Shown: piece by piece, positions 1 through 7,891 of the stretch
Position numbering within the stretch: position 1 is the first letter of the stretch
Layout: the number at the start of each line of letters is the position of its first letter
Assembly: GCF_003932715.1 (NCBI RefSeq)
Contig: NZ_CP020700.1
Coordinates: 4,610,501-4,674,500 of the forward strand
Length of the DNA stretch: 64,000 nt
DNA from: Streptomyces tsukubensis
GTDB taxonomy: Bacteria > Actinomycetota > Actinomycetes > Streptomycetales > Streptomycetaceae
Direction: 5' to 3'
Translations under genes and position numbers: made by a program
Notes under the pieces: generated by a model
Database searches by the model: none
What the model saw: only the letters and a program-made list of their open reading frames with translations
What the model was told of the DNA's origin: nothing

Positions 1-957
1 CCGCTCCGAAGCGCCGTCGAGCCTGGCCACCTCCAGCACGTCCTCCACCAGCGTCCGCATCGCCTGCGCCCGGTCCCGTACCAGCTCCGAAGGCCGCCCC
101 GGCGGCAGCAGCTCGGCCGCCGTCAGCAGCCCCGTCACCGGGGTCCGCAGCTCGTGCGCGATATCGGCGGTGACCCGCCGCTCCGCCTCGATCCGCTCGT
201 GCAGCGCGTCCGTGAGCGCGTCCACGGCCCGCGCGAGATCGTCCGTCTCGTCCCGGACGACCCCGCCGATCGCATCCCGGACCCGGACCTCCGTCCGGCC
301 CGCGGCCACCGTCGCGGCGGCCGAAGCCGCCTTCCGCAGCCTCCGCGAGATCTGCCCGCCGACCAGCACCCCGAGCGCACAGCCGCCGAAGACGACCGAC
401 ACCGAGCCGATGATCAGCGCACGGTTGAGATCGCCCAGGACGGTCGCCGTACGCCCGGTGAACTGGATCCGCAGGGACAGCACGTGTCCGTCGGTGGTCG
501 GGACCGCAGCCCACACCTCCGGCGGCCCGTCGCCGTCGTCCACGACATACGTCCCCTGGCGGTGCTGCGCCGTGAGCCGCCGCAGCTCCCGCGGCAGCTC
601 CCGGTCGTCGATCTTGGCGCCGAAGCGGGGCTCCTTGTTCTTGGTCGTCTCGTACCAGCGCTGGGCCAGCAGCACCCGGTCCATCTGGACGTCACGGGTG
701 TTGTCGAGCATGGAGACCCGCGCCGCGTTGTGCACCACCAGACTGAGAGTGACCGCGATCAGCGCGCCCACGGCCGCGATCGCGATGCTGATCTTCCAGC
801 GGATGCCGGTACGGATCACGGGCCGCCGGAACAGCGGCGGCCGGGCCGCCGGCTCCGTCCCGCCCGGGCGGGGATCCGGCACCCCGGCGGATGCCGTAGT
901 TTCGGCGGGCCCGGCAGCCTCAGCGGCCGCGGCGGGCTTGTTCGGTGGCCGCTTCAT
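1..957 (-). CDS. cseC: CseC sensor histidine kinase (C-terminus outside window)
   Basis: Membrane sensor kinase of the envelope-stress system; it is expected to phosphorylate CseB when the cell wall is damaged. The visible N-terminal ~319 residues show a cytoplasmic Pro/Ala-rich tail, a first membrane helix (IAIAAVGALIAVTLSLVV, about residues 57-74), an extracytoplasmic sensor loop, a second helix near residues 155-180, a HAMP-like segment, and the start of the HisKA domain with the phospho-acceptor motif ADIAHELRTP. The catalytic ATPase domain lies beyond position 1. The ATG overlaps the cseB stop as ATGA, so the two are translationally coupled. Identification rests on motifs plus the operon order sigE-cseA-cseB-cseC, which is diagnostic in Streptomyces. 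Confidence 0.93.
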   Translation of the reverse strand, partial: MKRPPNKPAAAAEAAGPAETTASAGVPDPRPGGTEPAARPPLFRRPVIRTGIRWKISIAIAAVGALIAVTLSLVVHNAARVSMLDNTRDVQMDRVLLAQRWYETTKNKEPRFGAKIDDRELPRELRRLTAQHRQGTYVVDDGDGPPEVWAAVPTTDGHVLSLRIQFTGRTATVLGDLNRALIIGSVSVVFGGCALGVLVGGQISRRLRKAASAAATVAAGRTEVRVRDAIGGVVRDETDDLARAVDALTDALHERIEAERRVTADIAHELRTPVTGLLTAAELLPPGRPSELVRDRAQAMRTLVEDVLEVARLDGASER

Positions 958-1655
958 GCCTTGAGCTTGTAGCCGAACCCGCGGACCGTTTCGATCCGGT
1001 CCTGGCCGATCTTGACCCGCAGCCGCTGGACATGGACGTCCACGACCCGGGTGTCGCCGCCCCACCCGTAGTCCCAGACCCGCTCCAGCAGCTTCTCGCG
1101 GGAGAGCACGGTCCCCGGCGCCGACGAGAACTCCAGCAGCAGCCGCATCTCCGTCGGCGTCAGCGCCACCGGCACCTCGCCCCGGCGGACCTCCATACCC
1201 TCCGTGTCCACCACCAGATCACCGAAGGTGAGCACCGGCCCCTGGCCCCCGGGACCGTCGCCCGCCGCGCCGTCGCCGCCGCCCGCATGGCCGAAACGGC
1301 GCAGGACCGCCCGGATCCGGGCGACGAGCACCGCACCGTCGAACGGCTTCGTGACGTAGTCGTCGGCACCCGCCTCCAGACCGAGGACCACGTCGATGGA
1401 GTCCGCGCGCGCCGACAGCATGATGACCGGCACGGTCGACTCGTCCCGGATCCGGCGGCACAGGCTGACCCCGTCCAGCCCGGGCACCATCACATCGAGC
1501 AGTGCGATATCCGGCCGGTCCGCGCGGAACGCCTCCAGCCCGAGGAGCCCGTCGGGCATCGCCGTCACCGTGAAACCCTGCCGTTCGAGGGCGAGTTGGG
1601 TGGCTTCCCGGATGACGTCGTCGTCCTCGACGAACAGGACATGGGTCTCGGCCAT
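954..1655 (-). CDS. cseB: CseB response regulator
   Basis: OmpR/PhoB-type response regulator of 233 residues; in S. coelicolor the phosphorylated form activates the sigE promoter. The receiver domain occupies residues 1-120, with the acidic pocket at VEDDD, the phospho-acceptor Asp in ALLDVMVPG and the conserved Lys in YVTKPFD. A Gly-rich linker leads to a winged-helix DNA-binding domain (TPTEMRLLLEF, then RVVDVHVQRLR). The ATG at 1655 follows the cseA stop by 8 nt and has GAGAG upstream. The stop overlaps the cseC start (ATGA). Length and motifs are normal for the family. Confidence 0.95.
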   Translation of the reverse strand: MAETHVLFVEDDDVIREATQLALERQGFTVTAMPDGLLGLEAFRADRPDIALLDVMVPGLDGVSLCRRIRDESTVPVIMLSARADSIDVVLGLEAGADDYVTKPFDGAVLVARIRAVLRRFGHAGGGDGAAGDGPGGQGPVLTFGDLVVDTEGMEVRRGEVPVALTPTEMRLLLEFSSAPGTVLSREKLLERVWDYGWGGDTRVVDVHVQRLRVKIGQDRIETVRGFGYKLKA

Positions 1656-1663
1656 CGGGTCTC

Positions 1664-2479
1664 TCAGCTCTTCTCTCGGTCGGCAGCCGGGGCCTGGGCG
1701 GCCGTGGTCGGGGGGATCGTGGCACGGTGCGGAAACGGGGCGGCGGGCAGGACGGTGGTGACGGGCCCGGACCGGCCGCCCTGCACGATGGTGCGCCCCG
1801 GGTTGACGGGCTGTGAGCCGGGCTCGAACACGCCGCCGTCCGCCGACGGCAGCCCGCCGTACTCGGTCCGGGTCCAGTGCGCCCGCGTGAACCGTCCGGA
1901 GGTGCCGCCGGACCAGCGGTACGTCGACACCTCCTCGGCCGTCGGCGTGGCGACCGGATCGGACTTCCCGTACACCTGCTTGGTGACCACCAGCTCGTCC
2001 CGGTCGATCGACGAGTAGACGGCGGGCTCCGACGTCCCGAACACCTGCACATAGCCGGTGCCGTTGGACCGGTACACAAAGGACCCGATGGCCACCCCGT
2101 CCCCGCAGGACGTGACGTTGACGACGACATCGGGCACCGAACCGCCGGTGAGATGGCCGAGCGCCACATCCACCGGGAACTGGTCCTCGACGCAGGGCTT
2201 GAGGCTGTCTTTGATCGACGGATCCACCTTGGGGTCCTTGCGGAGCAGCGCGACCGCGTCGGGCGCCTTCGCGCCGGTGCCCGGCGCCTGACCCGGCGGC
2301 GAGGAGGCGGGCCCGCCCGGGTTCTTCGCCGCCTCGCCGGGCGCCGGTCCGCTGTCCCGCAGACCCGTACCGCCCGCCGAACACCCCACCGCGAACACGC
2401 CGAGGACGGCGAGCGCGGCCACTGCCTCAACGCTCGCCGTCCACCGGCGCCTGCCGCGTCCTCTTCTCAGGCCGCGCAC
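1664..2479 (-). CDS. cseA: CseA lipoprotein, modulator of SigE pathway
   Basis: Predicted extracytoplasmic lipoprotein of 271 residues. After an Arg-rich n-region (RRGRGRRR) comes a hydrophobic stretch, then the lipobox VFAVGC with the acylated Cys near residue 33, followed by a Ser/Gly/Pro-rich tether. In S. coelicolor CseA is a membrane-associated negative influence on the SigE response. The GTG start at 2479 lies 13 nt inside the end of sigE, so expression depends on sigE translation. No enzymatic motif is visible, and the C-terminal 40 residues are Pro/Ala-rich. The product name rests mainly on position between sigE and cseB together with the lipobox. Confidence 0.88.
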   Translation of the reverse strand: MRGLRRGRGRRRWTASVEAVAALAVLGVFAVGCSAGGTGLRDSGPAPGEAAKNPGGPASSPPGQAPGTGAKAPDAVALLRKDPKVDPSIKDSLKPCVEDQFPVDVALGHLTGGSVPDVVVNVTSCGDGVAIGSFVYRSNGTGYVQVFGTSEPAVYSSIDRDELVVTKQVYGKSDPVATPTAEEVSTYRWSGGTSGRFTRAHWTRTEYGGLPSADGGVFEPGSQPVNPGRTIVQGGRSGPVTTVLPAAPFPHRATIPPTTAAQAPAADREKS

Positions 2480-3183
2480 CGCTCCTGCCCCCGTCCGTCC
2501 TGCTGCTGTCCCGGCCGTACCGCCCGCCGCACCTGTCGCGGCACCCGCCGCTCCTCGGCGGCCGAAAGCTCCGCCCGGCCGCGGACCGGGGTCTCGCGGG
2601 CCGCCGGGCGCTCCCGGCCCGGGGCGTCACCGCCGCCGGTCCGCACCGAACGCAGCGACCGCTCCCCGATCCCCAGGTCCCGGCACTCCGCCGCCCGGCT
2701 CTCCAGCTCCTGACGGAGTCTCGCGAGCGCCCGGTGCAGGGTGCTCTTCACCGTACCGGTCGACATACCCAGCGCGGCGGCGGTTTCCTCCGTGCTCATC
2801 TGCTCCCAGTGCCGCAGCACGACGACGCTGCGCTGCTTGGGCGCCAGCACCTTCAGCGCGTCCAGCAGCAGGGCGCGGTCCGCGCGCTGCTCGGTGCCGT
2901 CGTCGACCGAGGCGTCCGGCAGCTGCTCCGTGGGCACCTCGTCGAGCTTGCGGGCCCGCCACCACTCCGTCCGGGTGTTGATCATCACCCGGCGCAGATA
3001 GGCGTCGGCGAGCGACTTGTCGGCGATGCCGTCCCAGCGGCCGTACGTCCGCACCAGCGCGGTCTGGAGCAGGTCCTGTGCATCGACCGGATCCGGAACC
3101 AGACGGCGGGCACTGCGCAGCAGCGCATCCTGCCGAGTGCGTACGTACTCCTCGAAGCCGAGCACCTCACCCTGCGCCGTCAT
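2467..3183 (-). CDS. sigE: ECF sigma factor SigE (cell-envelope stress)
   Basis: Extracytoplasmic-function sigma factor, the output of the CseBC system, directing cell-wall maintenance genes. Sigma region 2 is seen at FEEYVRTRQDALLRSARRL and DAQDLLQTALVRTY (residues 10-50), and region 4 at LAPKQRSVVVLRHWEQMSTE followed by the helix-turn-helix SAGTVKS-like STGTVKSTLHRAL. The ATG at 3183 is chosen over an in-frame GTG at 3198 because GGAG lies 9 nt upstream of it. The 238-residue product is longer than I expect for SigE: about 60 residues of Arg/Gly-rich tail follow region 4. There is no adjacent anti-sigma gene, consistent with control through CseB. Confidence 0.94.
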   Translation of the reverse strand: MTAQGEVLGFEEYVRTRQDALLRSARRLVPDPVDAQDLLQTALVRTYGRWDGIADKSLADAYLRRVMINTRTEWWRARKLDEVPTEQLPDASVDDGTEQRADRALLLDALKVLAPKQRSVVVLRHWEQMSTEETAAALGMSTGTVKSTLHRALARLRQELESRAAECRDLGIGERSLRSVRTGGGDAPGRERPAARETPVRGRAELSAAEERRVPRQVRRAVRPGQQQDGRGQERCAA

Positions 3184-3595
3184 TCCGACCGCCTCCACCC
3201 CGTGTCCCGTCCCTCCGGCCCTTGCAGAACCGAAACTACGGAGCGGTTGTCACGGCACTGTGGTGTGCACCCGACGGCGGACGCACGGCCGTCCATCGGT
3301 TGTGTAACAGCCGAGGTTTCAGGGTGGGGCCGGTGGGGAAAGGCGCCTGGTCATCGTCGTTTTCGCGATGTTTCAGCGGCTGCGGCGGTGCGGCGGATGC
3401 AGTGGTGAATGTGACGGCGAAGGCGACAGGAGCGGGTCGTCCCGGGGGACGGCCGCAGGCGCCGGACGGTCCGCCCCCGCGGACGGTCCGGCGGTACGGG
3501 GTGTCCGTCCGGCAGCCCGGAGACGCGGGACCGGCGGGAAGCCGGGGAGCACGGGCCGGAACGGCCCGGCGCGGGCCCGCCGGGGGTGGCCCGGA
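3184..3595. other. Intergenic region with sigE promoter
   Basis: 412 bases without a convincing gene between the mutY stop and the sigE start (both minus strand). It should hold the CseB-dependent sigE promoter; I could not assign -35/-10 boxes with confidence. A short GC-rich hairpin (6-bp arms, 3552-3568) just past mutY could be its terminator, but GC-rich hairpins are common by chance here. Confidence 0.4.
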
Positions 3596-4531
3596 TCAGC
3601 CCGGCAGCCGGTACAGCCCGCCGTCCAGCGGCTCGACCAGCCCGTCCGCGACCAGCCCGTCCAGCGCCCGGGCCCGCTGCACCGGCTCGTGCCACACCGA
3701 GTCCAGCGCCGACTGCGGCACCGGCTCGCGCGACGCCCGCAGCACCGCCAGCAGCTTGCCCCGCACCTGACGGTCCGTACCCGCGTACGTCTGCCCGCGC
3801 CGGGCCGCGCCCTGGTGCGCGGGCTTCCCGGCCAGCCGCCAGGCGCACTGCGCGGCGATCGGGCAGCGTCCGCAGTCCTCGCCGCGAGCCGTGCAGACCA
3901 GCGCGCCCAGCTCCATGGAGGCGGCGGCCCAGCGCGCCGCGGTCGCGTCGTCGTCCGGCAGCAGGGCCCGGGCCAGCTTCCGCTCGGCGGCGGTGGTCGC
4001 CGTCGGCGGGTACTGGATACCGGTCGACGCACGGGCGAAGACCCGCCGCACATTGGTGTCGAGGACGGCGTGCCGCTGGCCGTATGCGAAGGAGGCCACC
4101 GCGGCTGCCGTGTACTCGCCGATCCCGGGCAGTGCCAGCAGCTGCGCATGGTCGCTCGGTACGTCACCGCCGTGCCGCTCCGCTATCGCCTGCGCCGCTC
4201 CGTGCAGCCGCAGGGCACGGCGGGGATAGCCGAGCCGGCCCCAGGCGCGGACGGCCTCGCCCGAGGGCTCGGCCGCGAGATCGGCGGGCCGGGGCCAGCG
4301 GGCCAGCCACTGCTCGTACACGGGAAGCACCCGGCTGACGGGGGTCTGCTGGAGCATGAACTCGGAGACCATCACACCCCACGCGCCCGCTTCGGGGCGG
4401 CGCCAGGGCAGATCGCGGGCGTGCTCGTCGAACCACGCGATCACAGGGCTGTGGAGGGACGCGGCGTCGGAGGCGGAGGGCTCGCCGGCGGACCCGGCGG
4501 CGGGGGCGGGGGCAGTCGTCGTGTCAGTCAT
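3596..4531 (-). CDS. mutY: A/G-specific adenine DNA glycosylase MutY
   Basis: Base-excision repair enzyme that removes adenine mispaired with 8-oxoguanine or guanine. All catalytic features are visible: Glu57 in VSEFMLQQTP, a helix-hairpin-helix at LPGIGEYTAAAV (residues 134-145), Asp158 in AVLDTNVRRV, and the 4Fe-4S loop C213-X6-C220-X2-C223-X5-C229. The protein is 311 residues and ends soon after the cluster with a short winged-helix-like tail. It therefore lacks the full MutT-like C-terminal domain that recognises 8-oxoG in E. coli MutY. Transcribed alone on the minus strand, upstream of sigE. Confidence 0.95.
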   Translation of the reverse strand: MTDTTTAPAPAAGSAGEPSASDAASLHSPVIAWFDEHARDLPWRRPEAGAWGVMVSEFMLQQTPVSRVLPVYEQWLARWPRPADLAAEPSGEAVRAWGRLGYPRRALRLHGAAQAIAERHGGDVPSDHAQLLALPGIGEYTAAAVASFAYGQRHAVLDTNVRRVFARASTGIQYPPTATTAAERKLARALLPDDDATAARWAAASMELGALVCTARGEDCGRCPIAAQCAWRLAGKPAHQGAARRGQTYAGTDRQVRGKLLAVLRASREPVPQSALDSVWHEPVQRARALDGLVADGLVEPLDGGLYRLPG

Positions 4532-4880
4532 GGCCCTTCGATCCTGACACGTCGCCGGGGGCGGTCATCGCAACTGCCCCGGACCGTGGGCCAAGCGGTG
4601 CCGGGGGTCCGGCCGTGTGGCGCAGTGCCTTGGACCAAGTGGTCCACCCGCCCCGCCCCGGCCGCCACCGGTCGGAGCAGCGGGCGGGGGAGCTGCGGGG
4701 ACCGGGCCGGACAGCGGGCCGACTGCCGGGGTCGAGCCGTACAAGCCGTACAAGCCGTACGGCCGCCCGGATCGGACAGGGGCGTACAGCGGTACGGCCG
4801 CGGGGGCCGGGGTCGTACGGCGGTACGGTCCTCGGCGCCAAGGCGGTACGGCCCGGTCCGCACCGCCGAGGGACGCCGGG
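4532..4880. other. Intergenic region with GTACGGC-type repeats
   Basis: 349 bases between the mutY start and the end of the PAP2 gene. No gene is apparent. It contains three 9-bp tandem copies of AGCCGTACA followed by several scattered GTACGG/CGGTACGG words (to about 4858). It should include the mutY promoter, which I could not place. Confidence 0.4.
4735..4761. repeat. Three tandem 9-bp repeats (AGCCGTACA)
   Basis: Three consecutive copies, the last with a single changed base, in the non-coding stretch upstream of mutY. Function unknown. Confidence 0.6.
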
Positions 4881-5537
4881 TCAGCGGCGGTGGGACGCTC
4901 CCGACCGCCCCCGCCGCCCGGCCACGGGCTCCGGCCCCGGCCCGGCGAACCAGGCGATCACTCCCGTACGGCTCGTCCGCATGCTCGTCAGCAGGGCCGT
5001 CGCGGGCCGGGTCAGCACCCGGACGAACACCACGGTCACGACCCCGCCCAGCACCAGCCCGACCGCCACGTCATGCGGATAGTGGACGCCGACGAAGACC
5101 CGGGAGAACGCCATCAGCAGCGCCATCGGCACCACCAGCGCCGCGATCCTCGGCCAGGCCAGCACCAGGGCGACGGCCGCGGCACCGGCTATGGAGGCGT
5201 GGTTGCTGGGGAAGGACCAGTCCCCGGTCGGCGGGCACTCCACCAGGGACGTCGCGGCGTCCTTGACCGTGCGGCAGGGGCGCTCCTCGTCGAACAGCGA
5301 CTTCAGCGATTCGCTGACGACATATCCGGTGGCGGTGGCGAGCGGCGCCAGGACGGCGACGGCGACGGCCCGGGCGGAGCCCGTACGCTGCCGCCACCAG
5401 GCGACGACGAAGAGCACACCGAACAGCAGCAGCCCGGCCTCGGTCCACACCTCGGCGGCGTGCTGGAGCCACGAGGGCGAGTCGTCGGCGAGGTCGGTGA
5501 TATCGCGGTAGAGGCCGCGGGTGAGGGAACTGTCCAT
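4881..5537 (-). CDS. PAP2-family membrane phosphatase
   Basis: Integral membrane lipid or undecaprenyl-pyrophosphate-type phosphatase of 218 residues. The three PAP2 signature motifs are present in order: K-X6-RP (KSLFDEERP), PSNH in WSFPSNHAS with the catalytic His, and SR-X5-H-X3-D (SRVFVGVHYPHD). Hydrophobic segments flank them, for example AGLLLFGVLFVVAWW and VGLVLGGVVTVVFVRVL. The ATG at 5537 gives a protein starting MDSSLTRGLY; the frame stays open further upstream but gains only Pro/Arg-rich sequence. Substrate cannot be decided from sequence; recycling of the undecaprenyl carrier or phosphatidate dephosphorylation are the usual roles. Confidence 0.88.
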   Translation of the reverse strand: MDSSLTRGLYRDITDLADDSPSWLQHAAEVWTEAGLLLFGVLFVVAWWRQRTGSARAVAVAVLAPLATATGYVVSESLKSLFDEERPCRTVKDAATSLVECPPTGDWSFPSNHASIAGAAAVALVLAWPRIAALVVPMALLMAFSRVFVGVHYPHDVAVGLVLGGVVTVVFVRVLTRPATALLTSMRTSRTGVIAWFAGPGPEPVAGRRGRSGASHRR

Positions 5538-5721
5538 GACAGTGACCGTATCGAGCGGGCCCGGCCCGTCCCCCGGCCGATCGGCAACGACCACCCCCGA
5601 CGAAAGTAAGGGGCCGGCCGTGCGGTCCGGGCGCCCTCTCCGGGATGATGATCCGTAGAACTTCGGACGAGTGCGGCGGGTGGGACGGGAGTTGGGCCCG
5701 ACCTCTCGTAGAGTTTGACCC

Positions 5722-6549
5722 GTGGGATCTCTGCGCAATCCGATCGGGCCGCTTCCCTCCTCCATCTACTGGCGACGGAGGGCGGTGGCGTTCGCGCTGG
5801 CCGCGGTACTCCTTCTGCTCGCCTTGTGGGTGTTCACCGCGGGCGGAGGTGACGGCGACCGCAGCGACGGGGCCAACAAGAGCTCCTCACCCGCGTCTTC
5901 GATCACCCCGGGGCCCAAGCAGTCGGGCCCGGCGATCAGCCGTCAGCCCGGCGGCCGGGACGAGCCCGGTGCCACGGGCGGTGACAGCGCGGGCGGCGAC
6001 TCCGCCGGAAGCGAAGGCTCCGGCGGCACGGAGGGCTCCGGCGGAGACACCGGCGGTACGGACGGCGGTACGGGGCAGACGTCCGGCTCCGGCGAGGGTA
6101 CGGGCGGAGCGGGCGGGACCGCCGAACGCGTACCGGCCGGATCCGCACTCCCCGACTGCCCAGCGGACGCCCTGGCGTTGAGCCTGGCACCCACCCGACT
6201 CACCTACGCCATCGGTGAGAAGCCCGCGTTCCGGCTGACCGCCCGGAACGCGTCGGCCGCGGACTGCAAGGTGGACCTGGGCCGTTCGTCCGCCGTGCTG
6301 ACGGTCACCGACTCGGCGGACGAGGAGGTGTGGTCGTCCGACGACTGCCCGCGGGACCAGGCCAGTGTGCTGCTGAAGGTTCCGGCGCGGACGACGATCA
6401 GCCACACGTACGAGTGGGACCGCGCCCGCAGCACCGGGCAGTGCGCCACCCCGCCCGCGGGCCGCGTCGGCGCCGGGACCTATCTGCTGGAGGCGAAGTT
6501 CGCGGGCGAGACGGTCAGCCCGGCGTCCTTCGTCCTGGCGAAGGACTGA
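5722..6549 (+). CDS. Conserved membrane-anchored hypothetical protein
   Basis: 275 residues: a short cytoplasmic N-terminus (MGSLRNPIGPLPSSIYWRRR), one membrane helix (AVAFALAAVLLLLALWVF, residues 21-38), a long low-complexity Gly/Ser/Thr linker (about residues 45-145), and a C-terminal domain of ~130 residues with a Cys pair (ADCKVDLG, SDDCPRDQ) that looks like an extracellular immunoglobulin-like or DUF-type beta domain. I recognise it as a conserved Streptomyces protein of unknown function. The GTG at 5722 follows TAGAGT (5709-5714) by 7 nt, which suggests a leaderless mRNA. Divergent from the PAP2 gene. Confidence 0.8.
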   Translation: MGSLRNPIGPLPSSIYWRRRAVAFALAAVLLLLALWVFTAGGGDGDRSDGANKSSSPASSITPGPKQSGPAISRQPGGRDEPGATGGDSAGGDSAGSEGSGGTEGSGGDTGGTDGGTGQTSGSGEGTGGAGGTAERVPAGSALPDCPADALALSLAPTRLTYAIGEKPAFRLTARNASAADCKVDLGRSSAVLTVTDSADEEVWSSDDCPRDQASVLLKVPARTTISHTYEWDRARSTGQCATPPAGRVGAGTYLLEAKFAGETVSPASFVLAKD

Positions 6550-6556
6550 GCGGCCG

Positions 6557-6592
6557 CAGGCCCCTGGCCCGGGTCTCCGGGCCGGGGGCCTG
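6557..6592 (+). terminator. Terminator-like hairpin
   Basis: 15-16 bp stem (CAGGCCCC... / ...GGGGCCTG) with one mismatch and a short loop, 8 nt after the stop at 6549 and before the convergent disA end. No T-run, as is usual in Streptomyces; it may serve both directions. Confidence 0.75.
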
Positions 6593-6627
6593 CCGGGGCC
6601 CGCACGGCCGGGGCCCGGCCGGTGCCC

Positions 6628-7776
6628 TCAGACGTAGCGCTCCAGGATGGACGACTCCGCCAGCCGCGACAGGCCCTCCCGGACGCTCCTGGCCCGCGCC
6701 TCACCGACACCGTCGACCGTCTGGAGGTCGTCCACGCTCGCCGCGAGCAGCTTCTGCAGACCGCCGAAGTGCTCCACGAGCCGTTCGATGATCGCCCCCG
6801 GCAGTCTCGGCACCTTCGCCAGCAGCCGGTAGCCGCGCGGCGAGAGCGCCGAGTCGAGGGTCTCGGGCGAGCCGCTGTAGCCCAGGGCACGCGCCACATT
6901 GGCCAGTTCCAGCAGCTCGGGGTGGGTGAGCGCATCCAGCTCGGCCAGCGCCTCGTCGACCGTGCGCGGCCGCTGGGCCCGGCCCGGGACGGCCCTGGGC
7001 GAGTTCGGCTCGGGCACATAGTCCCGGACGACCAGCTCCCGCTCGGGTTCCACGCCCGCGATCAGCTCGTCGAGCTGGAGGGCGAGCAGCCGTCCGTCGG
7101 TGCCCAGCTCCACCACGTACTCCGCGATCTCGGTCGCGATCCGGCGGACCATCTCCAGCCGCTGCGCCACGGCCGTGACGTCCCGGACCGTGACCAGATC
7201 CTCGATTTCCAGGGCCGAGAGGGTGCCCGCGACCTCGTCCAGCCGGAGCTTGTACCGCTCCAGGGTGGCCAGCGCCTGGTTGGCCCGGGACAGGATCGCC
7301 GCGGACTCCTCCAGCACCCGCCGCTCACCGTCCACGTACAGCGCGATGAGGCGCATGGACTGGGAGACGGAGACCACGGGGAAACCGCACTGCTTGGAGA
7401 CCCGGTCGGCGGTGCGGTGCCGGGTGCCGGTCTCCTCGGTGGGGATCGACGCGTCCGGGACGAGCTGCACCCCGGCGCGGAGGATCTTGGTGATGTCCTT
7501 GTCGAGGATGAGCGCGCCGTCCAGTTTGCACAGCTCGCGCAGGCGGGTCGCGGTGAACTCGACGTCCAGCACGAACCCGCCCGTACACATGGAGTCGACG
7601 GACTTGTCCATGCCGAGGACGATCAGACCGCCCGTGTTGCCGCGGAGGATGCGCTCCAGGCCGTCCCGGAGGGCGGTGCCGGGCGCGACCGAGCTCAGGG
7701 CGGCGCGGATCTGTGCTTCGGTGCCGGAGCCCGCGCCGGACTTTCCGGGTGCTGCTGCCCGGTCGTTGGCTGCCAC
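6628..7776 (-). CDS. disA: Diadenylate cyclase DisA
   Basis: Converts two ATP to cyclic di-AMP and scans DNA integrity. The DAC domain shows the DGA motif ([10 protein letters not shown], residues 86-88) and the RHRT motif (GTRHRTADR, 119-122). A helical linker follows, and the C-terminus carries the RuvA-like helix-hairpin-helix DNA-binding domain ([18 protein letters not shown]). 382 residues with a GTG start and GGAG just upstream. It lies directly downstream of radA on the same strand, the arrangement known from Bacillus and actinobacteria in which RadA/Sms can modulate DisA activity. Confidence 0.97.
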   Translation of the reverse strand: MAANDRAAAPGKSGAGSGTEAQIRAALSSVAPGTALRDGLERILRGNTGGLIVLGMDKSVDSMCTGGFVLDVEFTATRLRELCKLDGALILDKDITKILRAGVQLVPDASIPTEETGTRHRTADRVSKQCGFPVVSVSQSMRLIALYVDGERRVLEESAAILSRANQALATLERYKLRLDEVAGTLSALEIEDLVTVRDVTAVAQRLEMVRRIATEIAEYVVELGTDGRLLALQLDELIAGVEPERELVVRDYVPEPNSPRAVPGRAQRPRTVDEALAELDALTHPELLELANVARALGYSGSPETLDSALSPRGYRLLAKVPRLPGAIIERLVEHFGGLQKLLAASVDDLQTVDGVGEARARSVREGLSRLAESSILERYV

Positions 7777-7891
7777 TGCACTCCTCCGGCTCGTACGGAT
7801 GGGCGAGACCAGGGCAAAGTCTACCGGCGCGTGTCCGCGCCCCGTGGGCTGTCCGCGCGCTCTGTGCGCCGGGCGCCTTCACCGGGCCTCC

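Noticed and set aside
3184..3198. GTG at 3198 as the sigE start
   Set aside because: The ATG at 3183 has GGAG at good spacing; the GTG codon would contain that ribosome site within the gene.
3368..5266. 632-codon plus-strand open frame opposite mutY and the PAP2 gene
   Set aside because: Low-complexity Arg/Gly/Pro translation, no motif, overlaps two well-supported minus-strand genes.
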